DNA from: JABDIP01 sp965237625
GTDB taxonomy: Bacteria > Pseudomonadota > Alphaproteobacteria > DSM-16000 > Inquilinaceae
NCBI GenBank assembly: GCA_965237625.1
Contig: CBDEGD010000020.1
Span: 61,986-125,985, forward strand
Length of the DNA: 64,000 nucleotides
Direction of reading: 5' to 3'
The notes under the pieces were generated by a model. The model worked only from the letters and a program-made list of their open reading frames with translations, was not told the origin of the DNA and made no database searches. Every line of letters begins with the position of its first letter. Within the stretch, counting starts at the first letter, position 1. Both the position numbers and the translations under genes were made by a program. Below are positions 1 to 8,061 of this stretch, in pieces.

Positions 1-154
1 CCGCACTATGGGGGTACCGAGGGCTCGCTGACGCTCGTCCTCGGCAGGCGCTGGTGGACGCTGGGGACATCTGGTAGGACTGAAGGTGGTCGGGCGCTCA
101 GTCGAATAGCGACTGCGGACGGACAACTCGGCAGGGGTCGTCGCGTTCTTCATC

Positions 155-229
155 TTGGTTAATAAAAGGTTAATCGGCTCGTCAACAAGTTAACCTTTTG
201 TTAACCAAGAACTTGTTGACGAGCCGATT
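155..229. repeat. Two interlocked inverted repeats
   Basis: Arm A (155-173) pairs with A' (190-208) over 19 bp with one mismatch, which would be a G-U pair in RNA. Arm B (172-191) pairs with B' (210-229) over 20 bp perfectly. The order is A-B-A'-B', so as RNA the two helices are mutually arranged like a pseudoknot, and as DNA each can form its own cruciform. No gene assignment explains it. Confidence 0.85.
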
Positions 230-293
230 TGTTGTTCTTTATAGTCCGTCGCCGAGGCGCCGTGGCGCCGATTCGTACCGCGAGGTGTGCAAA

Positions 294-422
294 GTGGCTG
301 GACCAGCGCTGATCATCGGACTGATGGTAGTCCTATTCATCCTTCTAATTGCAAATATCTGCATGCTTCTCTCAATGAACCGCTGGCGCCGCAAGAGCAA
401 AAAGTTACTATATCCAGAATAA
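294..422 (+). CDS. Possible small single-pass membrane protein
   Basis: This 42-residue frame begins at a GTG preceded by GAGGTG seven bases upstream. It contains one strongly hydrophobic segment (about residues 4-24: GLMVVLFILLIAN and flanks) followed by a basic tail (RWRRKSKK), the pattern of a small inner-membrane protein with a cytoplasmic C-terminus. A longer reading exists upstream from a TTG, but its extra residues overlap the inverted repeats and look non-coding. No family is recognised. The hydrophobic-then-basic layout and the ribosome site are the only support. Confidence 0.35.
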   Translation: MAGPALIIGLMVVLFILLIANICMLLSMNRWRRKSKKLLYPE

Positions 423-473
423 TCGATTACAAGTAAAACGCAACCTGCATGGGGTATAGTGGGCTTTTTGATT

Positions 474-1232
474 CTATTCCTCTGCAGGAAGACGATCAGA
501 AATTCGAATTAATTGATCCGTGATCGTGTCGATTTTCTCCGTGACCAGGCTGACTCTATGCTCGATATTACTTACCATCGGAGCAACGGCGGAATCTCCC
601 GTAAATAGCCCCTTGTGGGTGTCTTGAACATAAAAGGGCAAGTCAACTATTTGATTGTTGAAATGCGTCAACGTGTTTCCTACTTCTTCGAAGCGCGCGC
701 TCGTCCTTTCGAGATCGATTAAGAGTGCCTGGAAGATTGGACGATTGTCGTTCATAGTCAATACCTCCTCTTCCAACTGCTGAATTACCAGAACTACGCC
801 GATAATCGATTCAGTGAGGGGGGTAATTTGTTCCTGAATTTCTTCCTGAAATTCTTCCCGCAGCGCGCTGATGGTTTGCTCAGTGAGGGGGATAATTTGT
901 TCCTGAATTTCTTCCTGAATTTCTTCCCGCAGCGCGCTGATGGTTTGCGCTTGGGCAGCTAATATCGAAATTTTTATATCCTCGCTGGATTCGCCGATTT
1001 TTGCCGCAAGTTCCGTTCTGATGTCCTCGCTGGATTCGTCGATTGCCGACGTGAGCTCCGTTCTGAACGAGCCTTGTTGAAAATAAATAAAAAATGACAG
1101 TCCAATTAAAACGATAACAACGATAGTCGTCTCCAAGAGCAAAATTGTCAATGAACTCCGTTGTTCGTTGACGCTCCCGATGATGTTCTTAATCCTTTCT
1201 TCTAATGCGGTGAACTTGGTAGATTCGTTCAT
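474..1232 (-). CDS. Membrane-anchored coiled-coil protein, unknown function
   Basis: This is a 252-residue protein. A transmembrane segment lies near residues 28-50 (TILLLETTIVVIVLIGLSFF), followed by long heptad-rich, Glu/Gln-rich helices. Two internal repeat types are visible: RTEL..AI.ESSEDI twice, and a 23-residue unit (TISALREE.QEEIQEQI.PLTE) twice. The ATG at 1232 is chosen because GAGGGGTG stands six bases before it; an in-frame ATG six codons upstream has no such site. It probably sits in the inner membrane with its coiled coil outside the bilayer. It resembles the general class of tether or sensor coiled-coil proteins, but no named family is recognised. Base composition is lower in GC than the core genes of the window, which suggests acquisition. 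Confidence 0.75.
   Translation of the reverse strand: MNESTKFTALEERIKNIIGSVNEQRSSLTILLLETTIVVIVLIGLSFFIYFQQGSFRTELTSAIDESSEDIRTELAAKIGESSEDIKISILAAQAQTISALREEIQEEIQEQIIPLTEQTISALREEFQEEIQEQITPLTESIIGVVLVIQQLEEEVLTMNDNRPIFQALLIDLERTSARFEEVGNTLTHFNNQIVDLPFYVQDTHKGLFTGDSAVAPMVSNIEHRVSLVTEKIDTITDQLIRISDRLPAEE
811..948. repeat. Tandem 69-bp duplication inside coiled-coil gene
   Basis: Two units, 811-879 and 880-948, are nearly identical at the DNA level and encode the 23-residue heptad repeat of the surrounding gene. The near identity shows a recent in-frame tandem duplication. Confidence 0.85.
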
Positions 1233-1451
1233 CGGTTCACCCCTCCCCATTTAGTTGGTGCATTACTCGGATATCCGAGCAAAAGGTGAATTCTACCGAT
1301 ATTATTTCACGAATTCGGGTCGTTGGCCAGCGACCTACCGCCTAGGCGGGCAATGTCGTCGGACGAGCAACTTGACTAGGGACCCTGGATGTCCGCTCTG
1401 AGCCGCTTTCCTGACCAACTGGTGGGTCGGTCCAAACGGGCGCTCATAGCC

Positions 1452-1597
1452 GAGGCTGTTGAAAAAGTGCGGCCCATCGAATTTTCGCAACTACTATTCC
1501 TGTTAGCCGCACTTGCAGTAATATTGATTCAATGGTGCACCGAATCTTGAATCATTGATTCAAGAATCTTGAACCTCGGAACTTTTTCAACAGCCTC
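1452..1597. mobile_element. MITE-like element with 17-bp terminal inverted repeats
   Basis: A perfect 17-bp inverted repeat (1452-1468 and 1581-1597, starting GAGGCTGTTGAAAAAGT) bounds 146 bp with no coding capacity. The four bases AGCC occur directly outside both ends (1448-1451 and 1598-1601), compatible with a target duplication, although they could also be chance. GGCTGTTGAAAAA-type ends are common in bacterial DDE insertion sequences, so this may be moved by a transposase elsewhere in the genome. The surrounding 1251-1788 interval has no convincing gene. Confidence 0.65.
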
Positions 1598-1788
1598 AGC
1601 CAATGTCGGACGTGCTGAAGGTGGTCGAATCCCGAAGCGAGTCTTGGGATTAATACTTGCGCTAGACGGCCGAGAATCCCGCATTTCTCGTACCGTGAAG
1701 GGTCGCAGTATTGGCCGTCACGATAATCAGCTGGGATACTTAGGTACATAACGCCGGTTTGAATTAAAGGCTTTACAAGAATACACAG

Positions 1789-2355
1789 CTATTTAGAGCG
1801 CTTCTCAACCTTCACATCGAGGCCTTCGAGAACCTTATTTAGGACCAGCGCGGAAAGATCAGATGTTGGATGACCGGGCAACGGGCTTTCAACCTTTTTC
1901 CCTCGACCTAGCACCCCACCTAAGATTGGCAGGAATTCGAAGGCCTTTTCAGTGAGCGCAGAACGCACTTCTCCTTGAAAGCCTCCGGAAGTGTTATTAG
2001 CAGCAATTCGGATACGGAGAAATCCAACTTTGTAGTGCTCCGCTTTCGAAATCTCGTTGAGATGAAAGCGGTACACGGACATCACGACACCGAATACAGT
2101 TGCAAAGATCGCTAGTAATGCAAATATCACGGTGTTGGTGAAGGCACCTGAAGACGCGATGCCCCCAGTCATGTCGGGGTTCAACAGAAGCCAGATAAAA
2201 AACACCAGCAGCGCTACAATGATCACGCTTATCTGCCCGAGTATCAACAGAATTAGTCGAGACTGACCTCTGTGTCGTTCAATGTAGGTGTCGCACACTG
2301 AGATTGCCGCATCTATGCCGCTACTCTCGTTGTCGATATCAACCGTGGTGCTCAT
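1789..2355 (-). CDS. Two-pass membrane protein, unknown function
   Basis: This 188-residue protein has two hydrophobic segments (about residues 34-60 and 71-95), a short soluble N-terminus and a ~90-residue C-terminal cytoplasmic tail ending in a basic cluster (KVEKRSK). The ATG at 2355 is followed by an acidic N-terminus without a cleavable signal. I do not recognise a family. It lies alone between repeat-rich non-coding stretches, typical of acquired genes, and its codon use is more AT-rich than the core region after 34 kb. Length, clean hydrophobic pattern and lack of overlap with any better frame support that it is real. Confidence 0.7.
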   Translation of the reverse strand: MSTTVDIDNESSGIDAAISVCDTYIERHRGQSRLILLILGQISVIIVALLVFFIWLLLNPDMTGGIASSGAFTNTVIFALLAIFATVFGVVMSVYRFHLNEISKAEHYKVGFLRIRIAANNTSGGFQGEVRSALTEKAFEFLPILGGVLGRGKKVESPLPGHPTSDLSALVLNKVLEGLDVKVEKRSK

Positions 2356-2633
2356 GAAGTGGCATCCTTTGCTGCAATCTAACCATGGTTAGCAATATCC
2401 GCGGAAGATGCCGAAAACCGAGATCGGGTCCATATGGCGTCCCGTTGAGGCAGCGCGTGCCGCTCTAGCAATTCTTCCAGGAACATGTGCCTACTCCGGA
2501 TGGCGCCTGCTATCAGAGTATCAGTACACGGACGTACCAGATGGTTTTAGTTGCGTCGCAAACGCCGAGAAGCTTCAGGACGAGGCAGATATCATAGCCC
2601 CGTGGAGCGGATGCATCACTGAGAAATGGCAGC

Positions 2634-2805
2634 TTCGGGTCACAAGCGTTAGTGGCCGACCCTCCGATGGTGGGTCCGCAGCCAGAGGGTAAGCTGACGC
2701 TATCAAATGGAAAGCAGACGTTTGGGCTCGATGGTCGGCTTAATGCAGGAACGCGGCCGTGCTCTCGTGCGGCCGTGGAGGCGTGTTCATAGCCAATACC
2801 GGAAC
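2634..2805. repeat. Dispersed ~170-bp repeat, copy 1
   Basis: This copy matches 3946-4120 over its length, including shared blocks such as CTTCGGGTCAC, CTCCGATGGTGGGTCCG, GGGTAAGCTGAC and TCTCGTGCGGCCGTGGAGGCG. Its second half also resembles 56098-56190. The 2356-4626 interval around the first two copies is gene-poor, with only two small candidate genes. Confidence 0.75.
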
Positions 2806-2852
2806 TCTCGAGGCACGATGACCGACGAGGAACCCAAGTTCGACAGCGATCG

Positions 2853-3032
2853 TCAACCGTCTGTCTGCCGACGCCGCGTTGTTACCTGGCCGCAGCGCCG
2901 GCATTCCACTTTGTCAACCTGCCCGCTGATGCCAAAGCCGAAGTCCGATTCCACAAGATGGAATTCGTGGAAGCCCAGGAGGCAGAGTAGGCGCCCGAGC
3001 CAACCCGGCAGCTGAGTGTTCTCACTGGCCAT
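2853..3032 (-). CDS. Small putative zinc-ribbon protein
   Basis: This 59-residue frame starts at ATG 3032. It contains LLCLLGFHEFHL near residues 15-26 and a C-terminal CRRCG knuckle (residues 44-48), followed by a basic tail. The layout (short aliphatic segment with Cys and His, then CxxC about 25 residues later) is like small phage- and island-borne Cys/His proteins of the DUF1660 kind, which would bind one zinc with C, H, C, C. The family link is by pattern only. The ribosome site is weak, and the flanks are repeat-rich and apparently decayed, so this could be a remnant. Confidence 0.45.
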   Translation of the reverse strand: MASENTQLPGWLGRLLCLLGFHEFHLVESDFGFGISGQVDKVECRRCGQVTTRRRQTDG

Positions 3033-3455
3033 TACTTCGCGGGCCCCAACAGCAGGCGCCAGAGCATGGCGCTTGACTAGATTAGCGGGTGGTGAGTGGC
3101 AGGAGAACCTAGAAGGCCAGATGCACGCGACCGTCCTCGTTATCCCGAGCATCAGAACTTCCGGTACCGAGGACGATCTTGCCGTGGTTGGATGGTGCGT
3201 AGCGGGGGAAAGGATAGCCACGAGCGGACGAATCAGCCGCGATTTCAGCCCTTTACCGCCTTCGGGACCGGTCAGCACGGCGAGTATCGCCATCGTTGCC
3301 CCGTGATGCCGGCAGTGGGCATACAGCACATGAGTCTGTGATCTGCCGAAATCGGCATGACAAAAGCGAGTCGCACCAGCAACTTGGGTAACTGGCGACG
3401 CGCCCGACTGCCGATCACCGATCGGAGTTCTGGTGGAGCTCCAATCTCACGACGA

Positions 3456-3662
3456 CTACCGGCTATTCGCGAACAAGTCCGTATCGCGCGGAATCGTCTG
3501 TTCGATGGCGGTCTTCATGCCGACCTCCGCGCTGTCGGCATTCATCCTTTGGACGAATTCCGGCAGCACCAACAATATGGCGACAGTGGCCATAGCGACG
3601 GCCCACGCCACAACGATTTGTCGAAGCGGAATCTGCTGCAAAGAAGGATCGTAATCATGCAT
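3456..3662 (-). CDS. Small single-pass membrane protein candidate
   Basis: This 68-residue frame starts at ATG 3662. It has one clear transmembrane helix (about residues 16-34: IVVAWAVAMATVAILLVLP) followed by a polar tail with normal residue composition. There is a weak AGG-containing site upstream. No family is recognised. It lies between the two copies of the 170-bp repeat, on the same strand as the neighbouring small zinc-ribbon candidate, so both may be cargo of the segment those repeats bound. Confidence 0.4.
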   Translation of the reverse strand: MHDYDPSLQQIPLRQIVVAWAVAMATVAILLVLPEFVQRMNADSAEVGMKTAIEQTIPRDTDLFANSR

Positions 3663-3945
3663 GGTAGCCTACCAGTGGACTCCCTCATGTGCAGGCCCGT
3701 ACGGGCCGCAAGGGCACGCCCGAGATCATTCATGAGGTGTCCATTCGCACGATTGGGCTGCCGTGGTATGTGGCAAATCCCACATGTGGCGGGCTGCAAT
3801 TTGGACGCGGAATTGGGGAACCGGAGATTTCGGGCGCCGGAAAGGCATGACTGGTCGATGGCTATTTCTGCCGTCGTCCCGCTGGCCGTGCAGGCAGGTA
3901 GAAGAATAATCCATACTCGGTTGATCGCCCGCATTGCGTCGACAT

Positions 3946-4120
3946 GTCGCCTTCGGGTCACCAGCGGGAGTTGACGCCCCTCCGATGGTGGGTCCGTAAC
4001 CAGCGGGTAAGCTGACTCAATCAGTTCGAAAGCTTACGTTTCGGCTCGACGGTCGGCTTGCAGCAGGAAAGCGGCCGTACTCTCGTGCGGCCGTGGAGGC
4101 GTGCTGATAGCCAGAACCCG
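3946..4120. repeat. Dispersed ~170-bp repeat, copy 2
   Basis: This is the direct-orientation partner of the copy at 2634-2805, about 80 percent alike by eye. The downstream part (GTCGGCTTGCAGCAGGAAAG, then GCGGCCGTGGAGGCGTGCTG) is also found near 56.1 kb. No gene lies between it and 4627. Confidence 0.75.
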
Positions 4121-4230
4121 ACTTGGGCGACCGCAGTGCGTACGTCTGCAATTGGAGCAAGATTCCGACCTAATTGGCCAGACGGGCGCGCTACGGGAAC
4201 TTAGCCAGAACTGGCACTGCGATGGAGCGG

Positions 4231-4260
4231 CCGCAGGTTCAAATCCTGGGCCCGCAACCA
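4231..4260 (+). other. tRNA 3'-end fragment (degenerate att-like site)
   Basis: The sequence contains AGGTTCAAATCCT followed by GGGCCCGCAACCA, a T-arm and CCA end without the rest of a tRNA. The same GGGCCCGCAACCACC end recurs at 21171-21194, and a better preserved version is at 20895-20939. It could be the distal attachment site of the element ending at 20939, or the scar of another insertion. Confidence 0.6.
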
Positions 4261-4626
4261 CCGAGACCGACACTCGCTTGCAGTCCAGATTTGACTACAG
4301 ACTATGGACTGGAAAGCCCTTCACCCTGTCCGCAGTCAGACGATCGTCTGAAGACGATTTTAGTCTTCCACTTCCACTAGCTGGATCAAACCGGGCCAAC
4401 ACCGCCAGTGCACCGACTTCCGCCTAGTGCCATCAGCCGTCCTTCTACTTTTTTGTGTGCAGTGCCCTCGCTTGGAACCACGACGCAAGCTTTCCACAAA
4501 TATAGTCGTCCAAACCTGCTTGGAGCCGAAGCAACAAGGATGTGGATCGGTCGCATCGTGGTCGCCGGTTCGCTATATCTTGCCGGCAGGGTCTTCGCCG
4601 ATCACGGGTGATCGCCATCAGCGCGG

Positions 4627-5190
4627 CTAGCGTTTCACCGCTGTGAAAGACGCGACGTAGCCGGCCCTTGCTATCCCGCCCGAACCGTCGGAATGCGGTT
4701 TAGTGCGGATCACGGACCCGACAATCGCCGGCCGCTGCTCTTCCCTGTTCGGCCAGGACGGCACGATGTAGCCGACATAGTCGTAGACCCAGAGCTCGCC
4801 GCCGATCTCGCCCTTGCCCTGGAACCGGACATTGAAGGGGTTGCCATAGCCGCGGTTGCCTCGAAGGGCCAAGCTCCATTCGGTTCCGCCCAGGTTGCCG
4901 AGGATCTCGCCCTCTAGTGTCTCCTCGAAGGTGATGGTGGCCACCGCAAAGCGCAAATCGTTGAACTCCACGGCGGGATCCGGGTTGTTGCGAAGGCTGC
5001 GATAGGTCCACTCGCCGATCAGCAGATCCTGCCCTGGCACCTGCGGCCTGGCGAAAACAGCCGCCACCAGCGGGTCCGGCTCCCGGGATTGAGACCGGGC
5101 CGGCTCAGCGAAGCCGACCGCAAGGATCACCGTGAGGATGACTGCAACGATCGGGGCTGGAAACCAGACTGTCCGTGATGTTTCGCGCAT
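4627..5190 (-). CDS. Secreted protein of unknown function
   Basis: This 187-residue protein starts at ATG 5190, preceded by GGAGGAGGT at ideal spacing. An N-terminal signal peptide is clear: basic start, hydrophobic stretch (PIVAVILTVILAVGFA) and cleavage near residues 28-30 (ARS-QSREP). The mature part is beta-rich with Gly and aromatic residues (LIGEWTYRS, GNRGYGNPFNVRFQGKGEI, YDYVGYIVPSW), suggesting a small lipocalin-like or beta-sandwich fold; that is a guess from pattern. It follows the larger secreted heme-motif protein by 26 bp on the same strand and is probably co-transcribed. Its function may be to accompany that exported protein. Confidence 0.8.
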   Translation of the reverse strand: MRETSRTVWFPAPIVAVILTVILAVGFAEPARSQSREPDPLVAAVFARPQVPGQDLLIGEWTYRSLRNNPDPAVEFNDLRFAVATITFEETLEGEILGNLGGTEWSLALRGNRGYGNPFNVRFQGKGEIGGELWVYDYVGYIVPSWPNREEQRPAIVGSVIRTKPHSDGSGGIARAGYVASFTAVKR

Positions 5191-5216
5191 TATCGACCTC
5201 CTCCCAAAGCCGGCGG

Positions 5217-6842
5217 TCACTGCGGAGAGCTCAGCGGGTTCGCGAAAAACGGCATGCCCCAAATGAAGTCGGTCTGGAGCGCCCGCAGGACCGGACGCGA
5301 GCCGCTGCCGTGGTACCAGTCCTTGTCCGGGATGCCGGAGTCGCTCTGCCGGTAGCCGACCTCGCTGAGGACGTCGTAGGCGAACACCCCGAGCGGAACG
5401 GACAGCGGGCTTTCCTCGTCGTTTGTGGCGGTGACCGCAGCCCTGGCATGGCAGCTGATGCAACTTGAAGTGTTCATGAAGCCGCCCTCAGTGACCGAGT
5501 TGCCGAGCCGGGTCGCGCGCCCCATGGCGTTGGTGAAGTTCACCTGCGAGCCTTTCAGCCGGTAGCTGAGCCAGCCCCGATCGGCCGGTGCCGGCTCTGC
5601 CTCCTGCTCGCGGGACACCCCGATCCCGAGCACGGACAGCACCGACGTGAGTTCGGATGATATCGCCCCGCTGGTATAGGGCAGGCCGAGATTGAAGATC
5701 ACGCTGGATTGCCCAAGGCCGTCGTTGCGCGCGTGTGGCGCGGTGAAGTTGGCGCGCGTACTCCCAGCGTTGGGACGGGCGTCGTCGGATGCAAAGCCAT
5801 AGGAGTCGTTGCAGCCGGTGAAGTCGCAGCGACCGGGGTTGTTGACATGCTCAAAGGTCGTCCACACCCACTGCGGTATGTCCTTCGTCGAGATGTGGAA
5901 GGCGACCAGCCAATGCTCGCCCCGATAGGTCGTGTCGCCAATCGTCGTGACCATGTCCTTCTTGATGTACGGCGCCGAAGGATCGTCGATCAGGCCCATC
6001 TCCGAGGCGAACTCGTGATAGAGCCAATTGCTCTTGATCATAATTGCCGGAATCGGCAGGTCGATCTTGGTCAGCGCCTTCGGTGAATTGACCGCCTGAT
6101 AAGGCGCGTTGTCCGCCAGATTGGCGCCGTTGCGGTCGAAGACCGCCGCAATCCCGTTCTGATTGTAAAGGTCGTTCGTGAAAATGTAGTCGAACATGGG
6201 CTTGTTGCGGACCGTGATCTCTCCTACTTCCTGACGGATCACCCGGCCCGGCTCTGGTTCGCCAGGGCGGCCAAGCGGCGCGGCACCGAGTGGCGCGGCG
6301 GATCGAACAGCGAGACCACCGCTTCCGAAGGAGATCGCATGGGCCCCGATCGGCCGGCCGAGCCTTCGCGGCTGCGCGACGGCCGCGACTGCGACAGCGT
6401 CCGCCGGGAAGAACGGGCAGTGCAGGGAGTTCGGGTAGTCCGGGTCGGTCGTCACGTCGCCGTAGCCAGGGTTGTCCGCGGCTCCCGGCCGACAGCAATC
6501 CGGTCCGGTCTCACCGTCGGCGCAGAGGCGATAGGGCTGCTTCGGCCAGGTCTGGGTATCCGAGGCCCAGTTCGACCACCAGCGCTCCTGGATCACCTCT
6601 GCGAAGAGCTTCCAGGAGAACATGTCCGGGCAGCTCATCGAGGGGTTCATCACGCCCGGATCGGTAGAGATCCTGCCATCCTCGGCGGTCATTGCGCACC
6701 CATCAGCGTCGCGCACGTCCGCGTCGAAATACATCGCGTAGTCGACGGAGTTTGGTGTCGCGGGCGCCGACGTCATACCTGCTACGACGCCGACAGAAAT
6801 AATTGCGAGAGATGTGATCACATCGAACGATCGGAAGTTCAT
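5217..6842 (-). CDS. Exported protein with one c-type heme motif
   Basis: This 541-residue protein starts at ATG 6842 with GGGGGGAG upstream and an N-terminal signal peptide (FRSFDVITSLAIISVGVVAG, cleavage around 25-28). A single CISCH (CxxCH) motif near residue 460 is a covalent heme-binding site. Several other Cys residues in the first third (DGCAM, SCPDM, LCADGETGPDCC, HCPF) may form disulfides. The middle has conserved-looking aromatic patches (IPQWVWTTFEHVNNPGRCD). It resembles uncharacterised large periplasmic cytochrome-like proteins of marine proteobacteria. It probably acts in the periplasm in electron transfer or oxidation, but no substrate can be read from the sequence. It forms an operon with the secreted protein downstream. 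Confidence 0.75.
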   Translation of the reverse strand: MNFRSFDVITSLAIISVGVVAGMTSAPATPNSVDYAMYFDADVRDADGCAMTAEDGRISTDPGVMNPSMSCPDMFSWKLFAEVIQERWWSNWASDTQTWPKQPYRLCADGETGPDCCRPGAADNPGYGDVTTDPDYPNSLHCPFFPADAVAVAAVAQPRRLGRPIGAHAISFGSGGLAVRSAAPLGAAPLGRPGEPEPGRVIRQEVGEITVRNKPMFDYIFTNDLYNQNGIAAVFDRNGANLADNAPYQAVNSPKALTKIDLPIPAIMIKSNWLYHEFASEMGLIDDPSAPYIKKDMVTTIGDTTYRGEHWLVAFHISTKDIPQWVWTTFEHVNNPGRCDFTGCNDSYGFASDDARPNAGSTRANFTAPHARNDGLGQSSVIFNLGLPYTSGAISSELTSVLSVLGIGVSREQEAEPAPADRGWLSYRLKGSQVNFTNAMGRATRLGNSVTEGGFMNTSSCISCHARAAVTATNDEESPLSVPLGVFAYDVLSEVGYRQSDSGIPDKDWYHGSGSRPVLRALQTDFIWGMPFFANPLSSPQ

Positions 6843-7395
6843 GGCTCCCCCCTTATGTCTGTTGTGTTCGGTCGATCTTTCACCGCACCTCATTCCATTG
6901 ATCAAAGAATGAGCATTGAGAAGAACTTACGGACCGATCATGTTGCTCGTATGGTGCAACTGATACGATACGCCGCGTCCCAAGGCCTTCCGCTGAATTG
7001 ATCTGAAGACCTCATGACTTCTTTTCTTTTGACTCAGGTTGCGTTCAACCCGCTCTGCCCTCCTTCATAGTTTTGGGCCCATCGACCGCAGCAGATATCA
7101 GTGTACCAACCACAGGAAAAACAACTAGAGCACGAAAACCTTGCGTATCCTACTACAATTTTGGGTAGTCAATAGGGGAATGAAGGAGGTACGCCATGCG
7201 CAAACTCTTTCTCTCCTCACCATTTCGTTTTGCTTGGCTCCGCCTCTGGTAAACACCTCAGCTGCACGTAAATGCGCGGCGGCAGAGAGGCCGATGCGGA
7301 CTCACCTCGATAGAAGCGGACGCAGCTCGCCAGGAGGAGCTGCAACCCTGCCAAGTTCGGTCACGACTTCCTCACTGGATGAAGTTGGCGCACGT

Positions 7396-7426
7396 TGGAT
7401 TCTGGGGCAGGATTTGAACCTGCGAC
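7396..7426 (-). other. tRNA-like 3' fragment
   Basis: Read on the minus strand it gives a perfect T-arm (GCAGG, loop TTCAAAT, CCTGC), then CCCAGAA, T and CCA. No matching 5' acceptor strand (TTCTGGG) or anticodon arm is present upstream, so this is a remnant rather than a functional tRNA. It differs in sequence from the initiator-type fragments elsewhere in the window. Confidence 0.6.
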
Positions 7427-7583
7427 AGCCAAACTCGTGAACGTGCGCCTCTACCTCCAAGCGGCGTCGCCTAGAGGGTAAACGGCGTCTAGTTCACAGC
7501 TTGACCCGGCCGTGGGGGCTTTCTTCACAACATGTCTGCTTTGTCATCTCAAACCCGACGAACCAACGCGATGACCGAAATTA

Positions 7584-7755
7584 CGGCTTTGGGTCAAATG
7601 TGTGCCTCAGCGCCACGTCCATCCCACTTCCGGAGTCTGGGGCAGAGTTCAAGAAATCGTCGCGAAAGCCGACTTTCAGTCGGGCACTTCCGGATTTAGT
7701 GGTACTCCAGCCCTCGCTGGCTCCAGGCCGAAACAGCCGCGTGTAGCCAGGGGAG
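7584..7755. repeat. Dispersed ~170-bp repeat B, copy 1
   Basis: This aligns with 14811-14985 in the same orientation. Shared blocks include GTCTGGGGCAGAG/GTCTGGGACAGAG, AGCCGACTTTC and GGGCACTTCCGG/CCGGCACTTCCGG. It holds no credible gene. The 6843-7904 interval otherwise contains only the tRNA-like remnant. Confidence 0.75.
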
Positions 7756-7935
7756 CAGCCGGTCCATCCCATTAGCGGACTAAAGAAATTCCCTGTCGCG
7801 GTCTGAAGAAGGGTTTTCTCCCTCAGGGGCGGATCCCGAAATCGCGAAATGTCGGCTGCTATCTGATCGACAACCCAATTGGCATCTAACTGGCGAGTAC
7901 CACCCCTTGATATTTCTGGCTTTGATGTTATTTGT

Positions 7936-8059
7936 GATATTTAATAGGATATCTTTGGTGCATTGTGATATTGAATTAAACATCATTCTTTGAAACCGAC
8001 TTTGGAAAATGATATATTTTAAGATATCAAATATAGTTCTTGATATTTGGAATAATATC
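7936..8059. promoter_or_regulatory. Operator array for hipBA: GATAT-N8-ATATC sites
   Basis: Three perfect inverted repeats GATAT-N8-ATATC lie at 7936-7953, 8011-8028 and 8042-8059. A fourth with one mismatch (GATAT-N8-ACATC) is at 7967-7984. Starts are 31, 44 and 31 bp apart, so the sites form two pairs with three-turn spacing. The half-site/N8/half-site layout is the one known for HipB operators, and the last site ends two bases before the antitoxin start codon, so autorepression is expected. Confidence 0.8.
7990..8018 (+). promoter_or_regulatory. Sigma70-type promoter of hipBA
   Basis: TTGAAA (7990-7995), a 17-bp spacer and TATATT (8013-8018) match the housekeeping consensus closely. The -10 box lies within operator site 3 (8011-8028), so a bound antitoxin would block it directly. 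Confidence 0.65.
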
Positions 8060-8061
8060 AC

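Noticed and set aside
2408..2692. 94-codon open frame on the plus strand
   Set aside because: No ribosome site or recognisable pattern, and it runs into a dispersed repeat.
7141..7440. 99-codon open frame ending in GQDLNLRQ
   Set aside because: That ending is the well-known false translation of the opposite strand of a tRNA T-arm.
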